DNA of 64,000 nucleotides from Pantoea vagans (GCF_004792415.1 NZ_CP038854.1:372001-436000); one strand, 5' to 3'; positions 8,598-17,082 are shown, counted from the first letter of the stretch. Notes: a model not told the origin generated them from the sequence alone. Translations and numbers: made by a program.

Positions 8598-9140
8598 ATG
8601 AGTCAGCATGCTGATGTCCTGATCTGGGGCCACGGTCCCGCAATCTTTGAAGTCTTTCTGGAACCCACCTGCCCTTTTTCGGTACGCGCGTTCAATAAAT
8701 TCGACGCGTTACTGGCGCACGTGGGTGAAGAGAAGATGACCCTGAAGATTCGCCTGCAATCACAGCCGTGGCACCTCTACTCCGGCGTGATTGTGCGTTA
8801 TATTCTTGCCGCCGCCAGCGACAGTAAAGTGGCGGCGAAGAAGGTGATGCAGGCCGTCGCCGATCATCGCGAAGAGTTTGAGTTTACCGATCACTGTACC
8901 GGCCCGAACCGCGATGCGACGCCGAACCAGATTCTGGCCCGCCTGAAAGAGTACAGCGGTGTGGATGCCAGCGCCGCATTTGATCAGCCCGATCTGCAGA
9001 ATGCGATTAAATGGCACTGCAAATACGCCCGCCAGAATGGTATCCATGTTTCACCCACCTTTATGGTGAACGGTCTGGTGCAACCCGACATCAGCAGCGG
9101 TGACGACATTGAACACTGGGCGAGCTTTCTGATGCGTTAG
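8598..9140 (+). CDS. Thioredoxin-fold (DsbA-like) cytoplasmic protein
   Basis: A 180-residue protein of the thioredoxin-like superfamily. The active-site position reads EPTCPFS, i.e. CxxS rather than CxxC, at about residues 25-28, so a simple dithiol oxidoreductase role is unlikely. The cis-Pro loop is visible as HVSPTFMVNG. The central helical insert and the length resemble DsbA-type folds (Thioredoxin_4), but there is no signal peptide, so it should be cytosolic. AAGGAG precedes the ATG. A GC-rich hairpin (about 9149-9168) follows. Substrate unknown. Confidence 0.8.
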   Translation: MSQHADVLIWGHGPAIFEVFLEPTCPFSVRAFNKFDALLAHVGEEKMTLKIRLQSQPWHLYSGVIVRYILAAASDSKVAAKKVMQAVADHREEFEFTDHCTGPNRDATPNQILARLKEYSGVDASAAFDQPDLQNAIKWHCKYARQNGIHVSPTFMVNGLVQPDISSGDDIEHWASFLMR

Positions 9141-9311
9141 TTTTTGTGCGCGGCTGTAGCTGGCCGCGTCAGACTGTATCTCTCCTCTGCAATCCCGCAC
9201 GCACGCAAACCCAATCTCCTGAAAATTAAGCCTGTTTTCCCATGAGCAGGCCGGGTAAGCTGTAGCGCTATCAGCAGCATTTACACCGCTGCACCATCAT
9301 CTTAACGGCGA

Positions 9312-9338
9312 CGCTGACCTGCATTTATGCCGGTCAGG
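9312..9338 (+). terminator. Stem-loop upstream of the ASCH gene
   Basis: CTGACC and GGTCAG arms separated by about a dozen bases, followed by the T-rich GCTTATTTTATT. It lies just before the AAGGAT ribosome site of the ASCH gene. It may end read-through from the thioredoxin-like gene or act in the leader of the next gene. Confidence 0.4.
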
Positions 9339-9363
9339 CGCTTATTTTATTAAGGATTTTCGG

Positions 9364-9777
9364 ATGTCGATGACGCTGGAACAACTGCAGGACAAATATC
9401 CGGGTGCCTTTACAGATGCATTCGGTGACTCCCCGGAATTAGCCAGCGAGCTGGCAACGCTGATTATTGCCGGAAAGAAGGTCGCCACCTGCGGTTCGTT
9501 ACGCAGCTGGCAGGAGCAGGAAGCACTGCCGCAGCCAGGCGGCTACAGCATTGTGCTGAACGGCGAACAACGGCCCGTCTGCGTGATCCGCACCACCGGA
9601 CTGTTCCTGACGCGTTTTGACCGCGTCACGCCAGAGATGGCGATGCTGGAGGGGGAAGGCGATCTCAGCCTCGACCACTGGCGGCAAGAGCATCAGCGCT
9701 ACTTTGAACGTGAAGGCTATTTCCATAAGGAAATGGAGCTGATTTTCGAGACGTTCCAGCTGGTCGAGGTTGTGTAG
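9364..9777 (+). CDS. ASCH-domain protein
   Basis: A 137-residue protein of the ASCH family (PUA-like beta barrel with predicted RNA- or modified-nucleoside-related functions). Family features are the N-terminal helix ending FGDSPELASELATLIIAGKK, the GxKxAT turn (GKKVATCGSL), PGGYSIVLNGEQRPVCVIRTT, and the C-terminal DHWRQEHQRYFEREG. Some relatives such as E. coli YqfB hydrolyse N4-acetylcytidine, but this longer subtype has not been tied to that reaction here. AAGGAT precedes the ATG. Single gene, convergent with thiF and 9 bp from its stop. Confidence 0.85.
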   Translation: MSMTLEQLQDKYPGAFTDAFGDSPELASELATLIIAGKKVATCGSLRSWQEQEALPQPGGYSIVLNGEQRPVCVIRTTGLFLTRFDRVTPEMAMLEGEGDLSLDHWRQEHQRYFEREGYFHKEMELIFETFQLVEVV

Positions 9778-9786
9778 ACCGGCAGG

Positions 9787-10755
9787 CTACAGCGTGTTTG
9801 CCGCCATCAGCGCTATCCGCGTGATCCCCCGTGCGGCAAGGTTCTCTGCTGCCTGAGCTGCACGCATGCCACTGGCACACACCAGCACCACGCGCCGATC
9901 GGACGGCGGCTGCCAGGCCGCTATCTGCTGCGGCAGAATGCGTAGCACCCGTTCGGCCACACTGACCGGCGCTTCTTCGGGACTGCGCAGTTCCACAATG
10001 CAATCGTCCTCACTGAGCATCGGCTTATCGATAAACGGGATACCCGGCGCGTCGGGTTCAGGCGCGTCATCAAAGCGGAATTGCCTGATGTGCCAGTCCA
10101 CAAAGTCGCAGTGGATCATGCAGCCGAGCGGCGACGGCGTCAGTTTCAGCAATACGCTCAGCACCATCTGCGCCTGCATCGCGCCCAGCGTCGCCACCGC
10201 AGGCCCCATTACGCCAGCCGTGTTACAGTTTCCCGAAGCCATCGGCAACTGAGGAAACAGCGCACGATAACCGGGCGCACCGCCGCAGAATCCACCGACG
10301 TAACCTTTACGACCCAGCACCGAGGCGCAGATCAGCGGCAGACCACGCGGAGAGCAGGCGTCGGAGAGTTGATAGGTAATGGCGAAGTTGTCCGCCGCAT
10401 CCACCACCAGATCGATCCCCTCCAGCGCGTTCGGCAACTGACTGGCGCTCAACATCCGGGTATGCGCCTCAACGTGGCAGTCAGGATTTCGCTGCGCCAG
10501 CGCGCGCTGCGCACAGATTGCTTTGGGCTGGCCCACATCCCCGACACCAAACAGCGTCTGCCGGTGAAGGTTGTGCAACTCAACCCGATCGCCATCGTAA
10601 AGCCGAATAAACCCCACGCCCGCGCCGGCCAGTAACGGCAGCAGTGTCGCGCTGAGTCCGCCCGCGCCCACCACCAGCACCCTTGCCCTGCTCAGGCGTT
10701 GTTGCCCCGCTTCTCCAATCTCCGGCAACATGGTCTGTCGCTGATAACGATCCAT
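9787..10755 (-). CDS. thiF: ThiS adenylyltransferase ThiF with rhodanese-like tail
   Basis: A 322-residue E1-like enzyme that adenylates the C-terminal Gly of ThiS so that sulfur can be loaded for thiazole synthesis. The nucleotide loop VVGAGGLSA, the DGDRVELHNLHRQ segment and VVDAADNF are intact, and NCNTAGVMGP keeps the Cys that in E. coli ThiF forms an acyl-disulfide with ThiS. The zinc-binding CxxC pair usual in MoeB/ThiF is missing: the usual PCYRC position reads APGYRALFP. The extra C-terminal 100 residues end in VVLVCASGMRAAQAAENL, a rhodanese active-site loop with its Cys. Last gene of thiO-S-G-F. Confidence 0.93.
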   Translation of the reverse strand: MDRYQRQTMLPEIGEAGQQRLSRARVLVVGAGGLSATLLPLLAGAGVGFIRLYDGDRVELHNLHRQTLFGVGDVGQPKAICAQRALAQRNPDCHVEAHTRMLSASQLPNALEGIDLVVDAADNFAITYQLSDACSPRGLPLICASVLGRKGYVGGFCGGAPGYRALFPQLPMASGNCNTAGVMGPAVATLGAMQAQMVLSVLLKLTPSPLGCMIHCDFVDWHIRQFRFDDAPEPDAPGIPFIDKPMLSEDDCIVELRSPEEAPVSVAERVLRILPQQIAAWQPPSDRRVVLVCASGMRAAQAAENLAARGITRIALMAANTL

Positions 10756-10764
10756 TGCTGCTCC

Positions 10765-11520
10765 TCAGAACTGTGCCAGACCAAAAATGGGTGTTGAAGC
10801 TGACGCCATGTCGCGCTGCTCCATCAATCCCGCCTGAAACGCCTCATGTCCGCCGTGGATCGCGGCGGCAAAGGCACCCGCCATCCGCATCGGATCGCGT
10901 GCTTTTGCCACCGCCGTGTTAAGCAGCACGCCATCAAAACCCATCTCCATCGCCTGCGCCGCCTGACTTGGCGCACCGATGCCCGCATCAATTATCAGCG
11001 GCACATCTTTAAACCACGCCCGCATGGCGCGCAGCCCTTCGATATTACGCAGCCCCTGACCGGAACCAATCGGTGCGCCCCAGGGCATCAGCACTTCACA
11101 ACCCGCTTCCAGCAGTTTCTCGCCGACAATCAGATCTTCGGTGGTGTAGGGAAAGACCTGGAAGCCATCAGCGCAGAGGATCCGGGCGGCTTCAACCAGC
11201 GCAAAGGGATCGGGCTGCAGCGTGTCGGCATGCCCAATCACTTCCAGCTTGATCCACGGCGTGTCGAACAGTTCACGCGCCATCTGTGCCGTCGTCACTG
11301 CCTCCTTCACCGTATGACAGCCCGCGGTATTCGGCAGAATCCGTTTGTTGAGCTGCTGCAACAGCGTGCGAAAGGCACCGCCTTCACTGCCTTCACGACG
11401 CAGGCTGACGGTAATAATCTCCGCACCTGACGCGTCGATCGCCTGATGCAGAATGTCGGGTGACGGATATCCGGCGGTGCCGAGCAGAAAACGGGATTGC
11501 GGGGCAAATTGATAGAACAT
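10765..11520 (-). CDS. thiG: Thiazole synthase ThiG
   Basis: A 251-residue TIM-barrel enzyme that joins ThiS thiocarboxylate, dehydroglycine and 1-deoxyxylulose-5-phosphate to make the thiazole phosphate of thiamine. Typical blocks: [37 protein letters not shown], and WIKLEVIG with the Schiff-base Lys. Further on are [14 protein letters not shown] and [22 protein letters not shown]. Length is normal. It starts 2 bases after the thiS stop and ends 9 bases before thiF, so the operon is tightly packed. Confidence 0.96.
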   Translation of the reverse strand: MFYQFAPQSRFLLGTAGYPSPDILHQAIDASGAEIITVSLRREGSEGGAFRTLLQQLNKRILPNTAGCHTVKEAVTTAQMARELFDTPWIKLEVIGHADTLQPDPFALVEAARILCADGFQVFPYTTEDLIVGEKLLEAGCEVLMPWGAPIGSGQGLRNIEGLRAMRAWFKDVPLIIDAGIGAPSQAAQAMEMGFDGVLLNTAVAKARDPMRMAGAFAAAIHGGHEAFQAGLMEQRDMASASTPIFGLAQF

Positions 11521-11522
11521 GG

Positions 11523-11720
11523 TTAACCTCCCTGCATCGGTGACAGGATTTCCAGCTGGCTGCCCGCTTCAAGCTGCTGGCTGGCATAACGGCTGCGCGG
11601 CACAAACTCACCGTTCAGTGCGGTGGCGACGGTGCGCGGGTCGATCTGCTGCTCCGCCATAAGTTCCGCCAGCGTTATTGCGCTGGTTTCAATCGTGCGT
11701 CCATTAAGTTGAACTCGCAT
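11523..11720 (-). CDS. thiS: Sulfur carrier protein ThiS
   Basis: A 65-residue ubiquitin-like carrier ending in the required Gly-Gly ([10 protein letters not shown]). The N-terminal [12 protein letters not shown] strand and [16 protein letters not shown] are characteristic. ThiF adenylates the C terminus, which then carries sulfur to ThiG. The start overlaps the end of thiO by 17 bp, implying coupled translation. Confidence 0.95.
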   Translation of the reverse strand: MRVQLNGRTIETSAITLAELMAEQQIDPRTVATALNGEFVPRSRYASQQLEAGSQLEILSPMQGG

Positions 11721-12648
11721 GAGTCATCTCCTGAGTGAGTTGCAGCATAAGTTTTTCAGCCATGATCGGGGCCAGTAAAAAGCCGTGGCGATACAGCCCG
11801 TTTAACGAGAAACGGCCATTTTCATAGCGGACTTCCGGCAGGTTCTGGCGGTAGGCGGGACGCAGACCGGTGCCGCTCTCCACGATCCGCGCTTCCGCCA
11901 GCGCCGGATGCAGGCTGTAAGCCGCGCTCAGCAACTCCATCATCGCCCTGGCGCTGATCGGGCTGCTGTCGTGACTTTCGACCATGGTGGCGCCGAGCAT
12001 GAAGTGGCCTCCGGCACGCGGCACCAGATAGCAGGGAAAGCGCGGATGCAGCAAACGGACCGGACGGGAGAGCTGAACGTCAAGCGTGTGCAGGATCAGC
12101 ATTTCGCCCCGCACGGCGCGCAGAGCGGGCTGCTGATCAAGAGCATGGATGCCGCGGCAGTCGATAATTTTGCCGCCAGGTTTACCGCTGTGAAAGGGTA
12201 CGCCCGCCTCCTGCAGTGTAACGCGCAGTTGCTGCAGTGCACGGCGCGGATCAAGATGCGCCTCTGCGGCAAAGAACAGGCCGCGGGCAAAGCGATTTTC
12301 CAGCGCCGGTTCGATGTCACCGGGCGCAACCCACTGATGCTGCTGCGTCATGCTGGCGAAGCGCGTCAGTTCACGACTGTCTCGCGGTGGCGCAACCACC
12401 AGCGTGCCCTGCTGCTCCACGCCGTCGACGCGTTTCGCCCACCATCCGGCAGCGTGCTGGCCCCATTCGATGACCTGGGGCGGCGCGCTTTCTGCTTCGC
12501 ACCAGGGCGCAAGCATGCCCCCCGCCCAGTGTGAGGCGGCGCGACAGTCAGGTTGCGTAATGACTTCAACGGCTTCTCCCCGTTCCAGCAGTAGCGTGGC
12601 GACACACAGCCCGGCAACGCCGCTGCCGAGCACCGACCAGCGGCTCAT
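11704..12648 (-). CDS. thiO: Glycine oxidase ThiO
   Basis: A 314-residue FAD-dependent amine oxidase of the DAO family that makes the dehydroglycine used by ThiG; organisms with ThiO do not need the radical-SAM enzyme ThiH. The FAD loop VLGSGVAGLCVATLLLERGE is at the N terminus. WAGGMLAPWCE and the C-terminal GTGLRPAYRQNLPEV and GLYRHGFLLAP blocks are family hallmarks. The frame opens at a GTG three codons earlier, but the ATG at 12648 lies right behind GGTGGG. First gene of the operon, downstream of the TPP riboswitch. Confidence 0.94.
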   Translation of the reverse strand: MSRWSVLGSGVAGLCVATLLLERGEAVEVITQPDCRAASHWAGGMLAPWCEAESAPPQVIEWGQHAAGWWAKRVDGVEQQGTLVVAPPRDSRELTRFASMTQQHQWVAPGDIEPALENRFARGLFFAAEAHLDPRRALQQLRVTLQEAGVPFHSGKPGGKIIDCRGIHALDQQPALRAVRGEMLILHTLDVQLSRPVRLLHPRFPCYLVPRAGGHFMLGATMVESHDSSPISARAMMELLSAAYSLHPALAEARIVESGTGLRPAYRQNLPEVRYENGRFSLNGLYRHGFLLAPIMAEKLMLQLTQEMTHASST

Positions 12649-12795
12649 GGTGCCCACCGGAGAGGAAGAGAGTGATTAAGAATGAGATGTTTCACTTTGG
12701 CCTCGTTATCGGTTAACGAAGACCCGTGATACAGAGGGAATAGGCAAAGGCGTCGCGAACGCGCGTCTGCGGCAAGTATCGGATGCGATACCCGT

Positions 12796-12890
12796 CTTCC
12801 TACGCCAGTATCAACTGGGTCAGGTTCTAAGGGTCGCTAAGCCGCGCACTGCGCTATTAGCCTCTCAGTCTCTCTGGCGAGACTCCCCTG
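12796..12890 (-). promoter_or_regulatory. TPP (thi-box) riboswitch upstream of thiO
   Basis: Read on the minus strand, the segment contains CTGAGAGG (12861-12868), then ACCCTTAGAACCTGACCC, then GATACTGGCGTAGG. These match the conserved thiamine-diphosphate aptamer elements (CUGAGA, ACCC..GAACCUGA, and GGxxAAUxCxxGCGxAGG-like). It lies about 150 bases before the thiO start, with GC-rich sequence in between that could form the expression platform. It should switch thiOSGF off when thiamine diphosphate is abundant. Confidence 0.93.
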
Positions 12891-13037
12891 ACGGCATTAG
12901 TTGTAAGTTAAGCGGGCAGCTTCGTCAAGCCGCGTGCGTGAAGACGAGTCAGAAATCCGGGGGATAGGTGAAGGCGTTTACTGTAAGTGTGAAGGCTCTG
13001 CATTCGCAGATGAGAAAACAGAGAAGTGCTGAAACGG

Positions 13038-13057
13038 CAGGCGCCCTAAAGCGCCTG
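13038..13057 (-). terminator. Possible terminator of the ene-reductase/arsR operon
   Basis: CAGGCGC-CCTAAA-GCGCCTG forms an exact stem that overlaps the arsR stop. The following minus-strand sequence is only moderately T-rich, so the terminator call is weak. Confidence 0.4.
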
Positions 13058-13360
13058 CAGCGCTTGCGTCACCACGTCGGTTATTTCACGAATACGCGGT
13101 TCAGCGCGGCGATAGTAAGTCCACTTCCCGACTTTGCTGGCTTCGACCAGTCCCGCATTGTGCAGGGCTTTCAGGCATAATGAAGTAGCGGGCTGTGATA
13201 AGCCCGCCTTGTCCTGGATGAGGGTGGCACAGACGCCATACTGAGCGAAGGGATAGAGCTGAGAATAGCCCGCAAACGCTTCGTCAGGATTTTTAAGCCA
13301 CTTCAGCACTGCCACCCGGGTCGGATTGGACAGTAACTTCAGGGCATTTTCGGGGGACAT
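13046..13360 (-). CDS. ArsR-family winged-helix repressor
   Basis: A 104-residue ArsR/SmtB-type regulator: ALKLLSNPTRVAVLKWLKN helix, then the recognition region LIQDKAGLSQPATSLCLKALHNAGLVEASKVGKWTYYRRAEP. I start at the ATG at 13360 because GAGGCGG precedes it; an ATG four codons upstream is possible. No CxC metal motif is in the recognition helix, so it more likely responds to an organic or redox signal. It follows the ene-reductase gene by 16 bases, so the two are co-transcribed. A palindrome over the operon promoter at 14534-14561 is its likely operator. Confidence 0.88.
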   Translation of the reverse strand: MSPENALKLLSNPTRVAVLKWLKNPDEAFAGYSQLYPFAQYGVCATLIQDKAGLSQPATSLCLKALHNAGLVEASKVGKWTYYRRAEPRIREITDVVTQALQAL

Positions 13361-13376
13361 GCCGCCTCTCATAAGA

Positions 13377-14495
13377 TCAGGATTGAAAAACAGGATAGTC
13401 AGTATAGCCTTTCTCAGTGCCGCCATACAGGGAAGCGTGATCGACGGGATTCAGCGGATGACCTGCTTTAATACGTGCCGGCAAATCGGGATTCGCAATA
13501 AACGAGCGGCCAAAACCCGCCAGATCGCCCCAGCCTCTATCCAGCATACGCTGTGCTTTTTCCGCCGTGTAGCGACCAGAATAGATGATCGGAGAACGGA
13601 ATGTTTCCCGCAGCGCAACCCGGAAACTCTCTGGCATATCCGGGCTATTATCCCAGTCCGCTTCGGCAATAGAGAGATAGCCCACTTCCAGATCATTCAG
13701 CAGCTGCGCGGCGCGGATATAGGTCGCATGGGGATCGCGTTCAACCAGGCCAAGATAGACGCGCTCTTCGTCGGTACTCGAAAACAATGGCGCAAACCGC
13801 ACGCCAACACGGTGGCTGCCAAATACCGCGCTGACCGCCTCAACAACTTCACGCAGGAAGCGCAGACGATTCTCTGCTGAGCCGCCATATTCATCCGTGC
13901 GGAAGTTGGTGTGCTCCGAAATAAACTGGTTAATCAGATAACCGTTGGCAGAATGCAGTTCCACACCGTCAAAACCGGCCTCTTTGGCATTTTCTGCCGC
14001 TCGTCGGTAAAGCGCGACGATCTCTTTTACTTCCGCGTTGGTCAGTGTCCGTGGTTCGCTGGGTGCAGTTAATATCCCCGCACCGGGTCCGGTTTCGATA
14101 AACACCCGGACGTTATCGGCGGCGATGGCTGAAGGGGCGACAGGTGCCTGTTTACCCGGCTGAAGTTCATTGTGAGAGACGCGACCAACGTGCCAGAGCT
14201 GACAGAAAATCGTGGCGCCTTCCTGATGTACCGCCTCTGTGACCTTTTTCCAGCCCGCGATCTGGGCGTCGCTGTGGATCCCCGGCGTCCATGCATAACC
14301 CTGCCCGCGAGGTTCAATCTGGGTGCCTTCGGTGATCATCAGTCCCGCGCTGGCACGCTGACGGTAATACTCCACCATCAACTCGCCAGGAATATTGCCC
14401 GGCTGCTCACTGCGGCAACGCGTCAGTGGCGGCAGTACAATGCGGTTACGAAGCGTGAGATCGCCCAGGTTCAGGGGGGTAAACAGTGACGGCAT
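13377..14495 (-). CDS. Old yellow enzyme family ene-reductase (NemA-like)
   Basis: A 372-residue FMN-dependent TIM-barrel oxidoreductase that reduces activated C=C bonds, nitrate esters or maleimides. Visible: N-terminal LFTPLNLGDLTLRNRIVLPPLTR, the flavin/substrate loop CQLWHVGRVSH with the H..N-type pair (VELHSANGYLINQFIS), NFRTDEYGGSAENRLRFL, and the C-terminal GRSFIANPDLP. The start at 14495 is chosen because MPSLFTPLNL matches the family and AGAGGA precedes it. Immediate operon with an ArsR repressor suggests electrophile-induced expression, as for nemRA in E. coli but with a different regulator type. Confidence 0.93.
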   Translation of the reverse strand: MPSLFTPLNLGDLTLRNRIVLPPLTRCRSEQPGNIPGELMVEYYRQRASAGLMITEGTQIEPRGQGYAWTPGIHSDAQIAGWKKVTEAVHQEGATIFCQLWHVGRVSHNELQPGKQAPVAPSAIAADNVRVFIETGPGAGILTAPSEPRTLTNAEVKEIVALYRRAAENAKEAGFDGVELHSANGYLINQFISEHTNFRTDEYGGSAENRLRFLREVVEAVSAVFGSHRVGVRFAPLFSSTDEERVYLGLVERDPHATYIRAAQLLNDLEVGYLSIAEADWDNSPDMPESFRVALRETFRSPIIYSGRYTAEKAQRMLDRGWGDLAGFGRSFIANPDLPARIKAGHPLNPVDHASLYGGTEKGYTDYPVFQS

Positions 14496-14526
14496 GACAA
14501 AAATTCCTCTGATGTATAAAGGCGCC

Positions 14527-14561
14527 ATTATATTTACACATTTAAATTTGTAAATGTGTAA
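14527..14561 (-). promoter_or_regulatory. Promoter with overlapping palindromic operator for the ene-reductase operon
   Basis: On the minus strand TTTACA (14549-14554) and TATAAT (14527-14532) are 16 bases apart, a near-consensus promoter. An exact inverted repeat, TTACACATTT (14534-14543) and AAATGTGTAA (14552-14561), covers the spacer and -35. This is what an ArsR repressor operator should look like. The remaining sequence to 14823 holds no gene. Confidence 0.75.
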
Positions 14562-14823
14562 TGAGTGCTTTTTGTTTTAAGCCGGGTTTATGAGGGTGTC
14601 AGCTTGCAGACTTGACGCTTCAGGGCGATGAAGTAATCAGTTAATGAAACGTAATCTATTTGGTTGATGCAGACGCCGCACTCAGTCCGGTATTCAGTAA
14701 TTTTTCTGCCGCGCGTTATTGAACGGATAGTCGTCAGCGACCGATGTGTTAACAATACGGCTATGATCCACATTCGTTCAGGGCTAGTGTGATCAACCAG
14801 ACTTAAATAACTCAGGAGATTAG

Positions 14824-15735
14824 ATGAAAAAAATAATTCTTGTGCCGTCAAATCTGGGCCTCAACCCACTTTATGAAGGTCATATACCGGGCACAAGCCT
14901 CGCACCTGCTGTTCTCATGCAGCACGGGCTTCAAAATACTTATGCCGCCTATGAAGTCATTTCCCTCCGGTGCCCTGATTACAGTCCTGAAAGTGAACCG
15001 GGAACTGACATCCTGAACGGTCACAAACTTCGGCATCTTAATTTAATGCTGGCTGATGAAGTTGAAATTGCCCGCACTCAAAAACTCAAGCCCGTCGTTA
15101 TTGGGGGGGATTGCGCAATATTGCCGGGTGCTCTATTGGGAAGCCGGCGAAGCGAAGGGCAGATAGCGCTGCTGCATATTGACGGGCATAGTGACTTCCG
15201 ACACCCGGGTAACTGGACTCGCGCGTCTAAGCCAGGTGCGGCAGCTGGAATGGATCTGGCTTTGGTAACCGGACGTGGAGAAGCATTGCTGACTCAATGG
15301 CCAGGTATTGATGGGCCGCTGGTTGCAGATGGCGCAGTTATTCAGCTGGGTGAACGTGAGTCACACCTTGAAGATTATGAATGGCCTGACATCGCAGACA
15401 CAGACATCCAAAGAATAACGATCTCTGACGCTTTAGCACTATCGGATAACCAACTGATCAATGTGATTTTCAAGCGGCTGGATGTCACTCCTCTGACATC
15501 CTTCTGGATACATCTGGATATCGATATTCTGGATAGCGGGGAAATGGCTGCAGTTGACTGTCCGGGCACGCCGGGATTAACCTCTGAAAAGCTTATTTAT
15601 CTTTGCAGCACGCTGTTCAGCCACGTTCGCTGTTGTGGGATTACAGTGACTATTTATGACCCTGATCGGGATCCCGATGGCACTGCTGCTGATCTGGTTG
15701 CCCATATTATAGGTAGCATAACCGGGGATATCTGA
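14824..15735 (+). CDS. Divergent arginase/agmatinase-family protein
   Basis: A 303-residue ureohydrolase-fold protein. Metal-site motifs can be aligned: VVIGGDCAI (GGDH in active enzymes), HIDGHSDFRHPGN (DAHxD region), and HLDIDILD followed by DCPGTPGL (the DxDxxDP..PGT segment). The His of GGDH is Cys here, and the final Asp-Pro is Asp-Ser, so the metal site is altered and the substrate may differ. The C-terminal Glu-based guanidino site (usually DxVE) reads TIYDPDRDPDG. AGGAG precedes the ATG at good distance. It stands alone between divergent promoters. Confidence 0.8.
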   Translation: MKKIILVPSNLGLNPLYEGHIPGTSLAPAVLMQHGLQNTYAAYEVISLRCPDYSPESEPGTDILNGHKLRHLNLMLADEVEIARTQKLKPVVIGGDCAILPGALLGSRRSEGQIALLHIDGHSDFRHPGNWTRASKPGAAAGMDLALVTGRGEALLTQWPGIDGPLVADGAVIQLGERESHLEDYEWPDIADTDIQRITISDALALSDNQLINVIFKRLDVTPLTSFWIHLDIDILDSGEMAAVDCPGTPGLTSEKLIYLCSTLFSHVRCCGITVTIYDPDRDPDGTAADLVAHIIGSITGDI

Positions 15736-15953
15736 ATCTTTTGACTGCCATTTTTTATTTTACGTGCTCATTTTATTTTTCTAATGCAGTCTCATTCATG
15801 CATGCCTGAACGCTGAGAGGTTCACACTAAAGAAGTGTGAAAAATACTGACATTGCTCGGTATATTAGCCCGATTTAAGGTTTTTATCTCTAATTCAAGG
15901 CATTAGAATCTATCTAAACCCTATCTTACAGCAATATTTTAAAAGGGGATATT

Positions 15954-16502
15954 GTGAATAGTGCACTCACTTTAGATGCGCTGGGACCACGCATTTGTAT
16001 TATGGGTCCTTCAAACAGTGGTAAATCTACCTTAGCTGAGGCTATTTCCCGCAAAACGAATTTACCTGTTGTTCATCTTGATCAACTTCACCATCTTCCG
16101 AATAGTCAATGGATTCCCAGAGCACCGGAAGCATTTCGCGAATTGCATGCAGATGCAGTGAGTCAGGAAAAATGGGTGATGGAGGGTAATTATACAAAAT
16201 GTATTCAGGAACGATTTGCTCATGCCACGGGATTGATTCTTCTGGATGTAAAAGTGACAGTGGCACTGCTGCGTTATATTCGCAGGTGTTATTCATCGAC
16301 ACCGCGAATAGGGGGGCTCGGGATGAGCAGAGAGTCCGTAACCCTGGAGATGCTGAAATATATTATCCGTACTGCCCCGCAGAATCGTAAGTATCATCAG
16401 ACGCTTTACGACCAGGTCAGATTGCCAAAAGTTCTGCTTCATTCTCCACACGAGATTAAAGCCTGTTCAGAATACTGGGGCTTAAAGTTAAAAAATAAGT
16501 AA
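15954..16502 (+). CDS. P-loop nucleotide kinase-like protein (topology-modulation/FlaR type)
   Basis: A 182-residue small ATPase. The Walker A motif GPSNSGKSTL is at about residues 17-26. The following VVHLDQLHHLPNSQWIPR and WVMEGNYTKCIQERFAHATGLILLDV are typical of the adenylate-kinase-like group annotated as DNA topology modulation protein FlaR. The GTG start at 15954 is supported by AAAAGGGG upstream; no better ATG is in frame. The late RRCYSSTPR and WGLK end fit the family. Real substrate unknown. Confidence 0.82.
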   Translation: MNSALTLDALGPRICIMGPSNSGKSTLAEAISRKTNLPVVHLDQLHHLPNSQWIPRAPEAFRELHADAVSQEKWVMEGNYTKCIQERFAHATGLILLDVKVTVALLRYIRRCYSSTPRIGGLGMSRESVTLEMLKYIIRTAPQNRKYHQTLYDQVRLPKVLLHSPHEIKACSEYWGLKLKNK

Positions 16503-16517
16503 CCCACACCGCTGTGA

Positions 16518-16946
16518 TTAATCAACAACCTTTAAACTCGTCAGCAGTGCATTCAGCGACGCTACTGGCCCCGCATGATTAGTCTCTGAACGGGTATGGT
16601 CCCACGGCATGGCGTCATCGGTACAGTAGTCCCCTATGCATTGCATCGCGACAGGGGCATTCAGTAAGCCGATCGGAAGCCAGATGTAAGGCTGGTCGCG
16701 CAATCGGTTTGGAACAACAGAACCACAGCTGCCGCAAAAGTCAGTGCGATAACCTGTTGGTTTACGCCACGACGCGATCTGGCTTTCGCCTGCTATCCAG
16801 GCAAAATCACGCTCTTTTATCAGCGTTGCCAGGTTATAACCGGTTCCGGTCTGCTTTCTGCACAGAGAGCAGTGACAACGGTAATAGAGCGTGGGGGTTA
16901 CCGAAATCTCAAAAACAACGGTTTCACACAGACATGAGCCTTTCAT
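16518..16946 (-). CDS. GFA-family (CENP-V-like) zinc protein
   Basis: A 142-residue protein of the glutathione-dependent formaldehyde-activating enzyme fold. The zinc Cys set is visible: GSCLCE near the N terminus, CHCSLCRKQTG at about residues 24-34, and FCGSCGS at about 70-76. Length is normal for a single GFA domain. Many members are not formaldehyde enzymes, so the catalytic role is open. No operon partner; the gene converges on the P-loop kinase gene 15 bp away. Confidence 0.9.
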   Translation of the reverse strand: MKGSCLCETVVFEISVTPTLYYRCHCSLCRKQTGTGYNLATLIKERDFAWIAGESQIASWRKPTGYRTDFCGSCGSVVPNRLRDQPYIWLPIGLLNAPVAMQCIGDYCTDDAMPWDHTRSETNHAGPVASLNALLTSLKVVD

Positions 16947-17082
16947 TTTTCGCCTTTCGAATCAGGATTCGGGGTTGTGCGCGGGCTATCGGATTGCATC
17001 GCATGCTGCCGCTTCGGCTCATCACCTCATCGTTCCGGGTGATGAGTCAAAACGGATGACGCTCCGTCATCATTAGCTGTAA

